Shown: positions 1-8,922, numbered from the stretch's first letter. The stretch: 64,000 nucleotides of DNA from CAYQJL01 sp964573295 (GCA_964573295.1 CAZNJE010000008.1:58711-122710), one strand, 5' to 3'. Notes: generated by a model from the letters alone, not told the origin. A program made the numbers and translations.

Positions 1-1
1 C

Positions 2-1540
2 CGGCCTTTGCTGGACCAGATCTCACAGGTCCTCGGAGAGGCCCGCGTCTGGCACCGCCGTGCCTTCGCCGGACTGACCCGTGAGGAGCGTGCCTTCCTG
101 GAAAGCCAGCGATGGATCCTGACGGAGGTCTTCGCCGAAGAGGTCTACATCCACTTCGATGAAGACCGTGACCGATTCAACCGCAACTACCGCCTGATTC
201 AGATTGCCGAGAAGATCGACTACGGGGCCTTGCTGGAGGCCGCCCTGCGCGTGGCCCTCTTGGCCGATCCCGAATGGGCCATGCACGCCGGGCGATATGT
301 TCAGGAAGTCTATGCCGATACACTCGAGGCCCCGCTGTTGCTCGACCAGCCCTCCCCCGCGGGGCCCATCGTGCTGGGCGGCCGCGGCTCGCACTGGTAC
401 CGGGATGAGGGCGTCGCCTTCATCCTCGACCTGGGCGGCGATGACCTCTACACCGCCGGCGCGGGCAGCGGTTCGGTGTGGGAGACACCCTTGTCGGTGT
501 GCATCGACCTGGAAGGCGATGACGCGTACGAGACCACTGAAAACGGGCATCAGGGATGCGGTTGCCTGGGCGTGGGAGGCCTGCTGGATCTCGAAGGCGA
601 CGACCAGTACACCGGTATGCAGTGGGCACAGGGCACAGGTTACCTGGGCATCGGTTGGTTGCATGACATCGCCGGGGACGACCGCTATCGGGGGCGAACC
701 TTCTGCCAGGGGGTGGGCCTCTTCGGACTGGGCCTGCTGCTCGATGAAGAGGGCGAGGACCGCTTCACGGGCGACGGCCACGTTCAAGCCGTGGGTCTCG
801 CGAAAGGTATCGGACTGTTGCGCGATGTCGCCGGTGACGATGAATACTACGCCAAGGGCGTCTACCCCACCGGCTATGGCACGCCGGGCATTTTCGAAGC
901 CTGGTCGCAGGGGTGCGGCATGGGCTTTCGCACGCTGGCCTCCGGCGGACTCGGGGCGCTACTGGACGGAGGCGGCCGGGACCGCATGGAAGCCGGCAAC
1001 TTCTCTCAGGGCGGTGGCTACTACTACGGCTTCGGGCTCCTGCATGCGGGGGGTGTGGCAGACGACACCTACATCGGCTCGCGCTACAATCAAGGCTTCT
1101 CTGCTCACCAGGCCCTGGGCGCCTTCTTCGAAGACGGTGGAGACGACTTCTACACCACCCGAAACGGTGTTGCACAAGGCCTCGCCTGGGACGAGTGCGT
1201 GACGCTGTTTCTGGATCAATCCGGCAACGACCACTACCAAGGAGGGCGCTTCTTCTCACACGGCGCCAGTGCGCACAACAGCTTCTGCTTCTTCATCGAT
1301 CGTGAGGGCCGCGATCGGTACGACTATGCGTCCGGTCCCGCCCGCGCCGGCGGCAACGATTATCATGGCGGTACGAGTTTCTCACTGTTCATCGACGAGG
1401 GCGGCGACGAGGACCTCTACGAGTCGAACCGCGCGGCGAACGGCCGCGCCTACCGCCACCCCGAGCACGGGTTCTTCCTCGACCACCGGGAAACGCTCGA
1501 GTGGGCCCGGCCCGCTCAGTTCCAACCGACGCCCGATTGA
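2..1540 (+). CDS. GDD-Y repeat protein, 5' end cut by window edge
   Basis: The frame is open to the left edge, so the N-terminus is missing; the first in-window start-like codon is TTG at 8, with no ribosome site visible. About 120 helical residues are followed by roughly 12 repeats of 20-35 residues. Each has a hydrophobic strand, then D-x-x-G-D/N-D-x-Y, then often Q-G and glycines (for example LDLGGDDLY, LDLEGDDQY, LDQSGNDHY). The regular spacing suggests a beta-solenoid, and the acidic turns recall calcium sites, but the spacing is not that of RTX nonapeptides. The protein at 26056-29433 has the same order of parts and is a homologue. Function is unknown; an envelope or extracellular role is inferred only from the relative's membrane anchor. 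Confidence 0.85.
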   Translation, partial: RPLLDQISQVLGEARVWHRRAFAGLTREERAFLESQRWILTEVFAEEVYIHFDEDRDRFNRNYRLIQIAEKIDYGALLEAALRVALLADPEWAMHAGRYVQEVYADTLEAPLLLDQPSPAGPIVLGGRGSHWYRDEGVAFILDLGGDDLYTAGAGSGSVWETPLSVCIDLEGDDAYETTENGHQGCGCLGVGGLLDLEGDDQYTGMQWAQGTGYLGIGWLHDIAGDDRYRGRTFCQGVGLFGLGLLLDEEGEDRFTGDGHVQAVGLAKGIGLLRDVAGDDEYYAKGVYPTGYGTPGIFEAWSQGCGMGFRTLASGGLGALLDGGGRDRMEAGNFSQGGGYYYGFGLLHAGGVADDTYIGSRYNQGFSAHQALGAFFEDGGDDFYTTRNGVAQGLAWDECVTLFLDQSGNDHYQGGRFFSHGASAHNSFCFFIDREGRDRYDYASGPARAGGNDYHGGTSFSLFIDEGGDEDLYESNRAANGRAYRHPEHGFFLDHRETLEWARPAQFQPTPD

Positions 1541-1577
1541 TACGCTGAGGACACTGGGCGGCGACGATGACACAACC

Positions 1578-1637
1578 GGTCATCAAGCCGGTCATCAAGC
1601 CGACCATCGAGCCGACCATCGAGCCGACCATCGAGCC
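1578..1637. repeat. 12-bp tandem repeat, five copies
   Basis: Five direct copies lie between the GDD-Y gene and the next gene: two of the form GGTCATCAAGCC, then three of GACCATCGAGCC. No gene covers them. The two sequence types in order suggest stepwise expansion. Confidence 0.9.
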
Positions 1638-1758
1638 CAGCGGCGCGGCGCCGGCCAAGACTACTCCTTGACGGCCGATTCAAAGCGGCGCTACCATCCG
1701 AACCAGATAGTTCGTGGGATTACTGATCGTGAAGCCCTGTCCAGAGAGGAGGCACCGG

Positions 1759-4203
1759 ATGTCCCGCCCGCGTGATCCCGCACGATCCGTCGGCACCCGT
1801 GCATGTGGCACACCAGGCCGTGCGCTTGTCTTGCTCGTCGTTCTATCAGCCTTGGCTGGTCTGATCGGTTCGGGCAGCCTGGCGGAAGCCGCGGCGAATG
1901 CCGGGCCGGCAGGTCCGATATCCGGGTTGGCAGGTCCCGCGCGTCCCGGCGTGTCGGGCGCGTTCGACCGCGAGGTGCGCCAAATCTACCTCGCACCCGA
2001 GGAGGCGTTCCTTTCGGACAGCGCCGGGTTCGACAGCGCCCGGGTCGAGATCTTGCTCGACGACAATCAGACAACCGAGGCCGGCATCCGAGGATTCCAC
2101 CTCCAGATCACCTATCCGGCCGACCTCGTTGAAGTCACCGCGGTCTTGCCCGGTTCGCTTCTGGCGGTTCAGGAGCACTATCTGAACCACCTCCTGGGGC
2201 CCACCGGTGTGCTCCAGATCGATGGGGCCGTGCTCGGCGCCACCGGCGGCATCACGGGCCAGGGCGCCCTGGTCCTGATCGGCTTGACCGCCGCCACCCC
2301 CGAGCCGTCCGATGATTGTGCCCCGATCGACTTCCTGGCTGAGGGCTGCATCCTGCGTGACCCCGAGAACCTGCCCCTGACCTCGGAGTATGCCGGCGGC
2401 CTGGTCTCCTATGACATCACACCGCCGGAGACGCCGGTTACCAGCAGTCCGACGCACCCGACCGGTGTGCCGGTCTCGGCCGACGATCTCGAGGTCACCT
2501 GGTCGGCAGTACTCGACGCGGGCACGTGTCCATCCGGTGTGAGCGGGTATTATCTACTGCTCGACGCCAGCCCCACCAGCAACCCGGGCCCGGCCGGCCC
2601 GTACGATCACTTCGTGCCTTTCGCGGCCGACTCCTCCGAACATGCGCGCTGGTACCCCAACCTCCCCGACGGCACCTACTACGCGCACGTGGCTGCCTAC
2701 GACTCGGTGGGTAACGCCGGCGCGACCGCACACCTGGGGCCGCTCGAGATCGACACCACCGCCCCCGAGAACATAACGGGCCTGCTCGCGGCGCCCACCG
2801 CCAACAGCGATCTCAGCGTGGATCTGGCGTGGACCAATCCGGCCTCCGATTTCGCGGGGCTGAAACTCTTCCGCCACGGCTTCGGGAACTACCCCGAATA
2901 CGATGATCCCCCCGATCCGGGCGGTGAGCCGCCCTGGCCGGCCTCGCCGGCCGAAGCCCTCGCCGAGGGCTGGGATCTCATCTATGACGGAAATGCCAGC
3001 AACTACACGGATGCACCCGACGTCCGTGACTACTACTATTACACGGCCTTCGCGTACGATGCGGCGTTCAACTCCGCCGCCCCGACGTCCGAGGCTCGTG
3101 ACAGTTCCCTGGCCTACTGGCTGGGAGATTTCGCGACCGGTGGAACCCACGTGGTCGACATCTACGATGTGCTCGTGTTGAGTCTTGCCTACAACACCGC
3201 GGAAGGGGACACGGCCTACGACCCGATCTGCGATATCGGTCCCACGGACACCTATGGGCGCTTCGGCCGGCCCCTCACGGACAACCAGGTCGAATTCGAT
3301 GACCTGATTCTCCTGGCCAACAACTACGAGAACACGGTACCGCCGGTCCTGGACGGACCCGGGTCATGGGCGGCGGAAGCCGGTATGGGGACCTCTACCG
3401 TTGCGGCGGCCGGCGTGGTTCCCCCTGCAATCCCGGCCGGCGGCAACGACGCGCAGATGACGGCCCGCCTGGAGCTACGACCGCGAGCGGATGACCGGAT
3501 CGAGGTCCGTGTGCACCTCGCCGGCAATCCGGGTCGCTTGAAGGGGGCCAGCCTGAAGCTGGACTGCGATCCGGACTGGGTGCTGACCGGCGCAGTCGCT
3601 GGAGATCTATGGCAGGAGTCCGGATCGCACTTCTTCTTCGCAGGCCCCGGCGCCGACGGCCTGCTCTGGCTCGACGCCGCCCTGTGGAGCGGCGTGGTCG
3701 AACAGGACGGCTGTCATGCGATCCTCCTGTTCGAGACGCCGCACGCAGCGCCGCACGCGGAGCTGGCGAACGCAACGGGCACCGGGCTGGCACCCGGCGG
3801 CGTAGACGACTTGCTCGAAGCGGTCCGCATCGCCAGCTTCCGCGCACGAGACGATCACAACCGCGAGCTGACCTCGAAGCACATCCCAACGATGGAGGTG
3901 GCGCTGCCCGATGCGGAGATCGCCATCCCCGCCGGAGATGCGCTGCGACTGCCGGCGGTCTTCACGAGCGAGGCGACGATTCATTTCCGCCTGACGCAAG
4001 CGCAAGAGATCCAGCTCTCAGTTCACGATCTGAACGGACGCGCCCTGGCCCTGCTGGGAGAGGGCGAGCGAACCGCGGGAGCCCACCAGATCACCTGGAA
4101 TGGACGCGACCGCGCAGGGCACGCCGTGCCGCCGGGCGTCTACTTCGTCCGGTTGCAAGCCGCCGCTGACGCGTGGGTCCAGAAGACGATCCGGCTACGT
4201 TAG
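1759..4203 (+). CDS. Secreted cohesin/FnIII/dockerin-like protein with FlgD-like C-terminal domain
   Basis: An 814-residue exported protein. The start is set by AGGAGG at 1747-1752, six bases before ATG. A signal peptide (about 20-48) is followed by a cohesin-like module (about 70-215, with the hallmark IRGFHLQITYPADLVEV), two fibronectin III-like modules (about 225-445) and a dockerin-like pair (about 450-525: VVDIYDVLVLSLAYN, then CDIGP and NQVEFDDLILLANNY). A second cohesin-like fold (about 560-710) and a C-terminal FlgD/Ig-like domain ending in PPGVYFVRL complete it. That C-terminal domain recurs in the next gene and at 50313-52871, and such domains act as export or anchoring signals in FCB-type bacteria. 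The dockerin loops lack several canonical Asp/Asn residues, so calcium-dependent cohesin binding is inference. Confidence 0.85.
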   Translation: MSRPRDPARSVGTRACGTPGRALVLLVVLSALAGLIGSGSLAEAAANAGPAGPISGLAGPARPGVSGAFDREVRQIYLAPEEAFLSDSAGFDSARVEILLDDNQTTEAGIRGFHLQITYPADLVEVTAVLPGSLLAVQEHYLNHLLGPTGVLQIDGAVLGATGGITGQGALVLIGLTAATPEPSDDCAPIDFLAEGCILRDPENLPLTSEYAGGLVSYDITPPETPVTSSPTHPTGVPVSADDLEVTWSAVLDAGTCPSGVSGYYLLLDASPTSNPGPAGPYDHFVPFAADSSEHARWYPNLPDGTYYAHVAAYDSVGNAGATAHLGPLEIDTTAPENITGLLAAPTANSDLSVDLAWTNPASDFAGLKLFRHGFGNYPEYDDPPDPGGEPPWPASPAEALAEGWDLIYDGNASNYTDAPDVRDYYYYTAFAYDAAFNSAAPTSEARDSSLAYWLGDFATGGTHVVDIYDVLVLSLAYNTAEGDTAYDPICDIGPTDTYGRFGRPLTDNQVEFDDLILLANNYENTVPPVLDGPGSWAAEAGMGTSTVAAAGVVPPAIPAGGNDAQMTARLELRPRADDRIEVRVHLAGNPGRLKGASLKLDCDPDWVLTGAVAGDLWQESGSHFFFAGPGADGLLWLDAALWSGVVEQDGCHAILLFETPHAAPHAELANATGTGLAPGGVDDLLEAVRIASFRARDDHNRELTSKHIPTMEVALPDAEIAIPAGDALRLPAVFTSEATIHFRLTQAQEIQLSVHDLNGRALALLGEGERTAGAHQITWNGRDRAGHAVPPGVYFVRLQAAADAWVQKTIRLR

Positions 4204-4259
4204 TTCCGCAGAACACCGAGGCGTGGCCGCTTTGCGCGGCCCGTCTCCAGGAGGTACCG

Positions 4260-5609
4260 ATGACAGTGCAAGCGATGCGGATGCTCACCGTTCTCCTCGG
4301 CATCTGGGCCCTGCCCGGTCTAGCGTCGGCGGTGGAATTGCACTTCCACCCCGAGACCGTCTATGCCGATTCATCCGAGGTCTTCACCGTCAGCGTGCTT
4401 GCGACCGAGGTCGACAGTCTGGGCGGTTTCACGATCCAGATCACCTATGATCCCGAGCTGCTGGCATTCGTCGACGCCGAACCCGGCGCGCTCTTCGCCG
4501 ACTTCTCACCGCCTTACGGCCTCTACTGGTCACTGGACGAGGAACCGGGCGTGGTGGAGGTCGAAGCCTACATCATCCCGGCCGACGAGTGTGTGGCCGG
4601 GCCGGGGGAGATTCTAGATCTGTGGTTCGAGGCCATTGCCAACCGGCAAGAGACCACTCTCCAGATTGCGGAAGCATCGGTGCGCGATTGCGAAGGATTC
4701 CCCATCGAACCCCTCACCACCTACGATGCCCACGTCATCGTGGGCCCGGAAGCAGAACTCTTCTTCGATCCCGACCCGAAGTTCATCTACGGCGCCGGTC
4801 ACACCGGATCGGTCTCCCTCAACGTGGACGACGTGCCCTTCCTGCGTGGATTTCAGGTGCGTCTTTCCTACGATCCCACTGTCGTTGTCTTCGACTCCGC
4901 CTTGGTCGGCGGTTTGCTCGATGATCCCCAGTTGGCCCTATGGTGGCTCGTCGAAGAAGAAGGCGAAGCCCTGATCCGCATCGAGGGTGTCATTCTGGGC
5001 CCAAACCTCTACGTGAACGGGCCCGGCACGCTGGCCGACCTCTTCTTCACCGGCCTGCTGGAGGAGGGCGAAACACCCCTGATCTTCGAGGAGTGGCACG
5101 TGTGGGACGTCGAGACCACCGAGTTCTATCCGGTGGTCGCCGACACGGGCCTCATCATCCTCGACGGGAGTCTGGCCGATGCCGGTGATCCTCGCGGCGG
5201 ACTCGATGGGAGCGCTCCGGGAAACGGCGGCGGGGGCGAAGGCGGGCACGGCCCCGGGAGCGGGTCGGGGAGCGACACGGATCCGGCTTCAGACTTCGAT
5301 CAGCCCCACGGCATCATCTGTGAGGGCTCGGGCCTCCGCGAGATCCGGCTCCTCGATCCCAATCCGGGCGACGATTTTCGGCTGAGCTTCCAAGCCCTGA
5401 CCACCGGCGAGCCGATCCGGGCCTGGGTCTGTGACATCAACGGCCGCCTGATCACCGGACTCGAACCCGCCCCCGCCGGCCCGGGCCACTGGGTGCTGCG
5501 GTGGCCGGCGCGGGATCGCAAGCAGCAACCGGTGTCCGCGGGCGTCTACTTCCTGAGGATCGCGCACGGTTCGTCCCGGGCTGCCTGCCGGGTGGTCGTG
5601 GCCGACTAG
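4260..5609 (+). CDS. Secreted protein with two cohesin-like modules and FlgD-like C-terminal domain
   Basis: A 449-residue protein starting 56 bp after the preceding gene. AGGAGG at 4249-4254 lies five bases before the ATG and excludes the longer upstream frame. A signal peptide ending near LPGLASA is followed by two tandem cohesin-like modules (about 24-160 and 161-300), each with the GF-x-I/V-x-I/L-S/T-YDP strand (GGFTIQITYDPEL; RGFQVRLSYDPTV). A Gly/Ser/Asp-rich linker (about 305-345) leads to the FlgD/Ig-like terminal domain (DINGR, SAGVYFLRI). It is probably co-transcribed with the neighbour and uses the same export signal. A scaffold or surface-assembly role is plausible; no catalytic domain is visible. 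Confidence 0.85.
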   Translation: MTVQAMRMLTVLLGIWALPGLASAVELHFHPETVYADSSEVFTVSVLATEVDSLGGFTIQITYDPELLAFVDAEPGALFADFSPPYGLYWSLDEEPGVVEVEAYIIPADECVAGPGEILDLWFEAIANRQETTLQIAEASVRDCEGFPIEPLTTYDAHVIVGPEAELFFDPDPKFIYGAGHTGSVSLNVDDVPFLRGFQVRLSYDPTVVVFDSALVGGLLDDPQLALWWLVEEEGEALIRIEGVILGPNLYVNGPGTLADLFFTGLLEEGETPLIFEEWHVWDVETTEFYPVVADTGLIILDGSLADAGDPRGGLDGSAPGNGGGGEGGHGPGSGSGSDTDPASDFDQPHGIICEGSGLREIRLLDPNPGDDFRLSFQALTTGEPIRAWVCDINGRLITGLEPAPAGPGHWVLRWPARDRKQQPVSAGVYFLRIAHGSSRAACRVVVAD

Positions 5610-5655
5610 CCGCATCATCGGCTGGCATGACGATGCACGAACTGGGACCACATGC

Positions 5656-5688
5656 AAAACCCCCGTGACAGACTCTCTGTCACGGGGG
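5656..5688 (-). terminator. Intrinsic terminator, 12-bp stem with T-run on minus strand
   Basis: A perfect 12-bp stem (CCCCCGTGACAG, 5660-5671, with 5677-5688) and a 5-nt loop. Read on the minus strand it is followed by TTTT (5659-5656). On the plus strand there is no T-run, so it better fits minus-strand transcripts, though it may also end transcription from the cohesin genes. Confidence 0.75.
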
Positions 5689-5935
5689 CATGCGAGCTAG
5701 CAGTGAATAAGACAGTGCGATCACAAGGATCATCGGGAGTTCACCCAAGGTACCCTCTACCCAGAACTACCTCCCTTTCTGCCCGTACCCCCTCACCGCT
5801 CGCTCAGCACTAAATGGAATTCTCGCCTGGAGGGCTCGATCTCCCTGGAGACGACGAAGGGGACATCGCACCGCATCCAGGCTGCGAATACATCGCATGC
5901 CACGGCTTTCCAACCGAAGTTAGAAACCCGCTCGC
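5656..5935 (-). ncRNA. Candidate small RNA with promoter and intrinsic terminator
   Basis: This 460-bp gap between two genes holds a complete minus-strand transcription unit. It has a consensus -35, a near-consensus -10 at 17-bp spacing, and an intrinsic terminator about 280 nt downstream. The putative 5' end (GCGAGC) is complementary to GCTCGC just before the terminator, which would close the molecule into a rod. Internal hairpins such as TGCGA...TCGCA and CCTGGA...TCCAGG are visible. A 43-codon frame inside lacks a good ribosome site. A 6S-like RNA is possible from the size and paired ends, but I cannot assign a family. An alternative is the leader of a very small protein. Confidence 0.5.
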
Positions 5936-5940
5936 TACAT

Positions 5941-5969
5941 ATTATGGTGGAATTTGTGGTCAGTGTCAA
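5941..5969 (-). promoter_or_regulatory. Sigma70-like promoter of the candidate small RNA
   Basis: On the minus strand TTGACA (5969-5964, full consensus) is separated by exactly 17 bp from CATAAT (5946-5941, five of six). It points away from the Omp85-like gene, into otherwise empty sequence. It is the best promoter match I found in the window. Confidence 0.65.
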
Positions 5970-6069
5970 CGGGACCCCAGACAGGGTCCAATCCCGCGGG
6001 ATCCATAGGGTTGCGGCGCATGCGCCGGGGCGGCGCCGGCCTCGGATCCAGGGCTCGGGGAAAAGCGAC

Positions 6070-7812
6070 TCAGAACGCCTGCCCGCCGGCGATCGTGAGG
6101 ATCCAACCATCCTCATCTTCTTCACCGACAACAGGATAGCCCAGATCAACCCGGGTAACGAACAACCCCCGCGTCCGGCTGCCGAGCAAGCGGAACCCCA
6201 CTCCCGCACCCACCCGCGGCTTGGCGTCGCGGTGGGCACCTTCGGACCAGGCCAGGCCTCCGTCCACGAAGCCCACCGCCCCGATCGAGATCAGGCCCAG
6301 TAGATCCTCGCGAAGAGTCCAGCGGTCTTCGAGATTCCAGAGGAGCACCTGTTCACCGTAGAAGCGATGGGCCTCAAACCCTCGCAGGCCGCTGTCGGCG
6401 CCCATCGTGAAGATGTGCTGCGGGTAGAGGCCGCGCGACAGGTCCATCCGTAGCCGGGTCGCGAGGGTGTGCCGTTGGTTGAGGTTGTGATAGAGCCCGG
6501 TGGAGGAGACCCACCGTGCATCGCGCAGCCCGCCGTCGACCAGTTGCCCGGCCGCCTCGAAGACCGACAGCGCAAAGGTCGCCTTCCCCAACGTCTTGCC
6601 CTGGGTCCCCTCGGCCATGAGGAACCAGGCATCGTCCCGCTCGCTCCAGCGCCGCGGCGAGTAGCCGACCCGCAGTCTCAACCGGGTGCCCAGGTTGAAG
6701 TCTTCTTGCCGGCCCATCGAGTTGATGTTGCGCCACTCGGAGTAGCGCTCGTGGATGTAATCGAATTCCAAACCGAACGCCCGGATGTCCTCGTCTTGCA
6801 TGGGCCGGCCCAGGCACTGGCCCGGCGGACGATCCGAACACGGGACCTCGGAGGAGTCGGGGACCGCATAGCGCTCCCGAATGAAGTAGACGGCCGGCTT
6901 GATACGCAGAGCGGTACGGTTCGTGGCGGCCACGCGCGGACCCCAGGCCGCCGACAGCAGTGAGCGCTCGAGGTGCCATTCGGGCCCATCGAGTCCGTCG
7001 CGATGATCGACGAAGGGACCGTCATAGTCGTGCGCCGTCACCTCGAATCCCCATGGCGTCCTGGCGCGGTCGAAGGGACGGCCGAGAGAGAGCGAGTGAT
7101 CCCGCGTGTCCTCTCCGCGGCTCAGGACGAGTCGCAGGTAGGCGCGCGTCCCCAGAAGCTGGCGATCGTGATACCAGCCCCCGTAAATCGAGCGGATCTC
7201 GCTCTCACCGATGAAACCTCCCACGCCCTTGCCCCAACCCAGAAGGTTCGACTCCTCGAGACTCACCGACCAGGTCAGGAGGTTCCCGGTCTTGCGAAAC
7301 TGGAACTGGGGCCGGGTCGTCCAGACGTCCCGCGTCGTCACCTCCAGGTGGAGGGTATCTCCTGCGAAGTCCAGATCGAACGCCACGTCATCATGAAGGA
7401 AGGAGTAGCCGCGCAAGCGTCTGAGCGCCGCACCCAGGTCCTCGGCTGCGACGGTGTCGCCGGGAGCGATCCGGAGTCCGCGCTCGACCACATGCTCGCG
7501 GGTAACGATGTGCAGCCGGTTGGCCAGCCGGCCGTAGAAGGTATCGGCGTAGGGGTCATCTGCGGGGAAGATGTTCTGCCGTGTGATCTCCACCGATCCC
7601 ACGCACATCGAATCACGCGGTAGCAGGAAGTAGGTCTCCCCTGCGTCTTGGGATCGGCCTCGTGGTGCCGGGGTGGCACCGGAAGAGACCGCGGCGGCAT
7701 CAAGAAGGGCACCGGTTCCCAGCAGACCGATCAGCAGGCCGATCAGCAGGCCGATCAGCTGCCACGCCGTCGACACCGCCCGGCGCCGGTGGTTCGTGTT
7801 CCTAAAAAACAT
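6070..7812 (-). CDS. Omp85/BamA-like outer-membrane protein with short POTRA region
   Basis: A 580-residue protein; GGGAGG just upstream of ATG supports the start. The signal sequence contains three tandem copies of LIGL, encoded by a 12-bp repeat. Residues about 60-170 resemble one or two POTRA-like modules (V-x-I-T-R-x-N-I-F, LRRLRGYSFLHDDV). The rest is a beta-barrel of alternating aromatic/hydrophobic strands ending in Phe. The segment GLRGFEAHRFYGEQ followed by NLEDRW matches the conserved late-barrel RGF and N-x-E-x-R features of the Omp85 superfamily. It is shorter than BamA (about 800 residues, five POTRAs), so it is more likely a TamA-like or specialised translocation protein. It stands alone, divergent from the regulator at 8029. 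Confidence 0.75.
   Translation of the reverse strand: MFFRNTNHRRRAVSTAWQLIGLLIGLLIGLLGTGALLDAAAVSSGATPAPRGRSQDAGETYFLLPRDSMCVGSVEITRQNIFPADDPYADTFYGRLANRLHIVTREHVVERGLRIAPGDTVAAEDLGAALRRLRGYSFLHDDVAFDLDFAGDTLHLEVTTRDVWTTRPQFQFRKTGNLLTWSVSLEESNLLGWGKGVGGFIGESEIRSIYGGWYHDRQLLGTRAYLRLVLSRGEDTRDHSLSLGRPFDRARTPWGFEVTAHDYDGPFVDHRDGLDGPEWHLERSLLSAAWGPRVAATNRTALRIKPAVYFIRERYAVPDSSEVPCSDRPPGQCLGRPMQDEDIRAFGLEFDYIHERYSEWRNINSMGRQEDFNLGTRLRLRVGYSPRRWSERDDAWFLMAEGTQGKTLGKATFALSVFEAAGQLVDGGLRDARWVSSTGLYHNLNQRHTLATRLRMDLSRGLYPQHIFTMGADSGLRGFEAHRFYGEQVLLWNLEDRWTLREDLLGLISIGAVGFVDGGLAWSEGAHRDAKPRVGAGVGFRLLGSRTRGLFVTRVDLGYPVVGEEDEDGWILTIAGGQAF
7727..7759. repeat. 12-bp tandem repeat inside a signal peptide
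   Basis: About 2.75 copies of CCGATCAGCAGG within the Omp85-like gene encode LIGL repeats in the hydrophobic core of the signal sequence. The unit is a multiple of three, so copy-number change keeps the frame. Confidence 0.9.
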
Positions 7813-7870
7813 GCACCTCCCTGTCCCGCGCGCCCCGCCAAACTCGGCCCCTTCGTCAAATCTCCGGCCC

Positions 7871-7930
7871 TGCCGGACTGGGCCATCCCAGACTCGGCCC
7901 TACCGGACTGGGCCTTGCCAGACTCGGCCC
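7871..7930. repeat. 30-bp direct repeat between divergent genes
   Basis: Two near-identical 30-bp units of the form CCGGACTGGGCC...CCAGACTCGGCCC lie between the Omp85-like gene and the regulator; a third degenerate half copy precedes them. They occupy the space where both promoters would be expected. Confidence 0.85.
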
Positions 7931-8028
7931 CGCCGTCGCGGGCGGTGCGAGCTTGCGATTCGCCCCGTGCCGGCCCTAGAATACTCGGAAGAAGCCTTCA
8001 TCCGATGGCGCGAGGATCAACGTCTACC

Positions 8029-8922
8029 ATGAAGCGAGCCCGCCAGCAATTGCGCCGCCTCTACTGGATCGACGCGGCGCTCCAGCGCCAACCCGGCCCC
8101 AATGCGGCTGGATTGGCCAGAGATCTGGGTGTGTCGCGCGACACGATCTACCGCGATCTCCAGGTCCTGCGAACCGACTACCGGGCGCCCCTGCGGTTCG
8201 ATCCCACCCAGGGGATCTATGGCTACGCTCGCCCTTACCGGCCGAATCTTCCCGCCCTGCCCGCGGAAGAGGCGCTGCGATTGGCGCGCAACCTGGTCAA
8301 GCAGGGCGAGATCCGCGAAAGCGCGCTCGCCGAGTGCCTGCAACACTTTACCGAGCAGTTCGCCGACCTGTTCCCCGGCAGACCGCAGGCCGGCGCATCA
8401 CCGGCGGACGCCACTTCCACAAGCGCGACGCTCTCGAGCGGGCTTCCGGCGGACACCGCTTCGGCTAGCGCGGTTCCCTCGAGCGAGCCTTCGGCGAGCA
8501 CTTCGTCGCCAGCCCGGCAGGCTCTCGGCAGCAGCCTGCCCCTGCCGCTGGGCATGAGCCTTCGCCGCTATCGTGAGCAGCAGCCGGCCGGGCGAGCCAA
8601 ACGTCCTAAGGCCGCTCGCAAGAGTACCCCTGTCCTTCTGCGCTTCGATCGCAGCGTTGCCCGCGAAGTGCTCGCCTCCGGCCTGTTCGAGCGCAACCAA
8701 ATGCAGCTCTTGACCGACGGTGGTCTCGAAGCCCAGATCGCCGTAGCCGACCCCGACACGCTCTTGTTGGATCTGCTCCACTGGGCGCCCAATTTCGAGG
8801 TCGTGAGCCCGCCCTGGGTGCGCCGTCGCTTGCCCCAGCTTCTCCGGCGGCTCCTGCGCCAGCTCGATGCGCGCTCGCGGCACAGCCCTGCGAAGCGATC
8901 CGTGAAGAAGCCCACGAAGTAG
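8029..8922 (+). CDS. HTH-WCX transcriptional regulator lacking the WYL core
   Basis: A 297-residue protein. Residues 1-60 are a DeoR/HTH_11-type winged helix (GLARDLGVSRDTIYRDLQVL), followed by the helical connector typical of WYL regulators. The C-terminal 90 residues (from PVLLRFDRSVAREVL, through DGGLEAQIAVADPDTLL, to FEVVSPPWVRRRL) match the WCX extension that closes WYL proteins. The WYL beta-barrel expected between them is absent. A Ser/Ala/Thr linker made of two 45-bp repeats (8401-8490) and a short basic stretch take its place. The start is not certain: ATG at 8029 has GAGGA 12 bases upstream, and an in-frame ATG lies at 8005. It probably still binds DNA, but ligand sensing by WYL is not possible. 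Confidence 0.8.
   Translation: MKRARQQLRRLYWIDAALQRQPGPNAAGLARDLGVSRDTIYRDLQVLRTDYRAPLRFDPTQGIYGYARPYRPNLPALPAEEALRLARNLVKQGEIRESALAECLQHFTEQFADLFPGRPQAGASPADATSTSATLSSGLPADTASASAVPSSEPSASTSSPARQALGSSLPLPLGMSLRRYREQQPAGRAKRPKAARKSTPVLLRFDRSVAREVLASGLFERNQMQLLTDGGLEAQIAVADPDTLLLDLLHWAPNFEVVSPPWVRRRLPQLLRRLLRQLDARSRHSPAKRSVKKPTK
8401..8490. repeat. 45-bp coding repeat in regulator linker
   Basis: Two imperfect 45-bp units encode PADATSTSATLSSGL and PADTASASAVPSSEP, with a partial third (8491-8505). They sit exactly where the WYL domain would be in related regulators. Confidence 0.85.

Noticed and set aside
2..1540. GDD-Y repeats as an RTX toxin or hemolysin
   Set aside because: The GGxGxDxUx nonapeptide period is absent; repeat length is 20-35 residues with a conserved Tyr and Q-G, and there is no type I secretion tail or transporter nearby.
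5793..6239. 148-codon minus-strand frame over the small-RNA promoter
   Set aside because: It overlaps the 3' end of the Omp85-like gene in another frame, has no start signal, and covers the promoter and 5' part of the proposed RNA.
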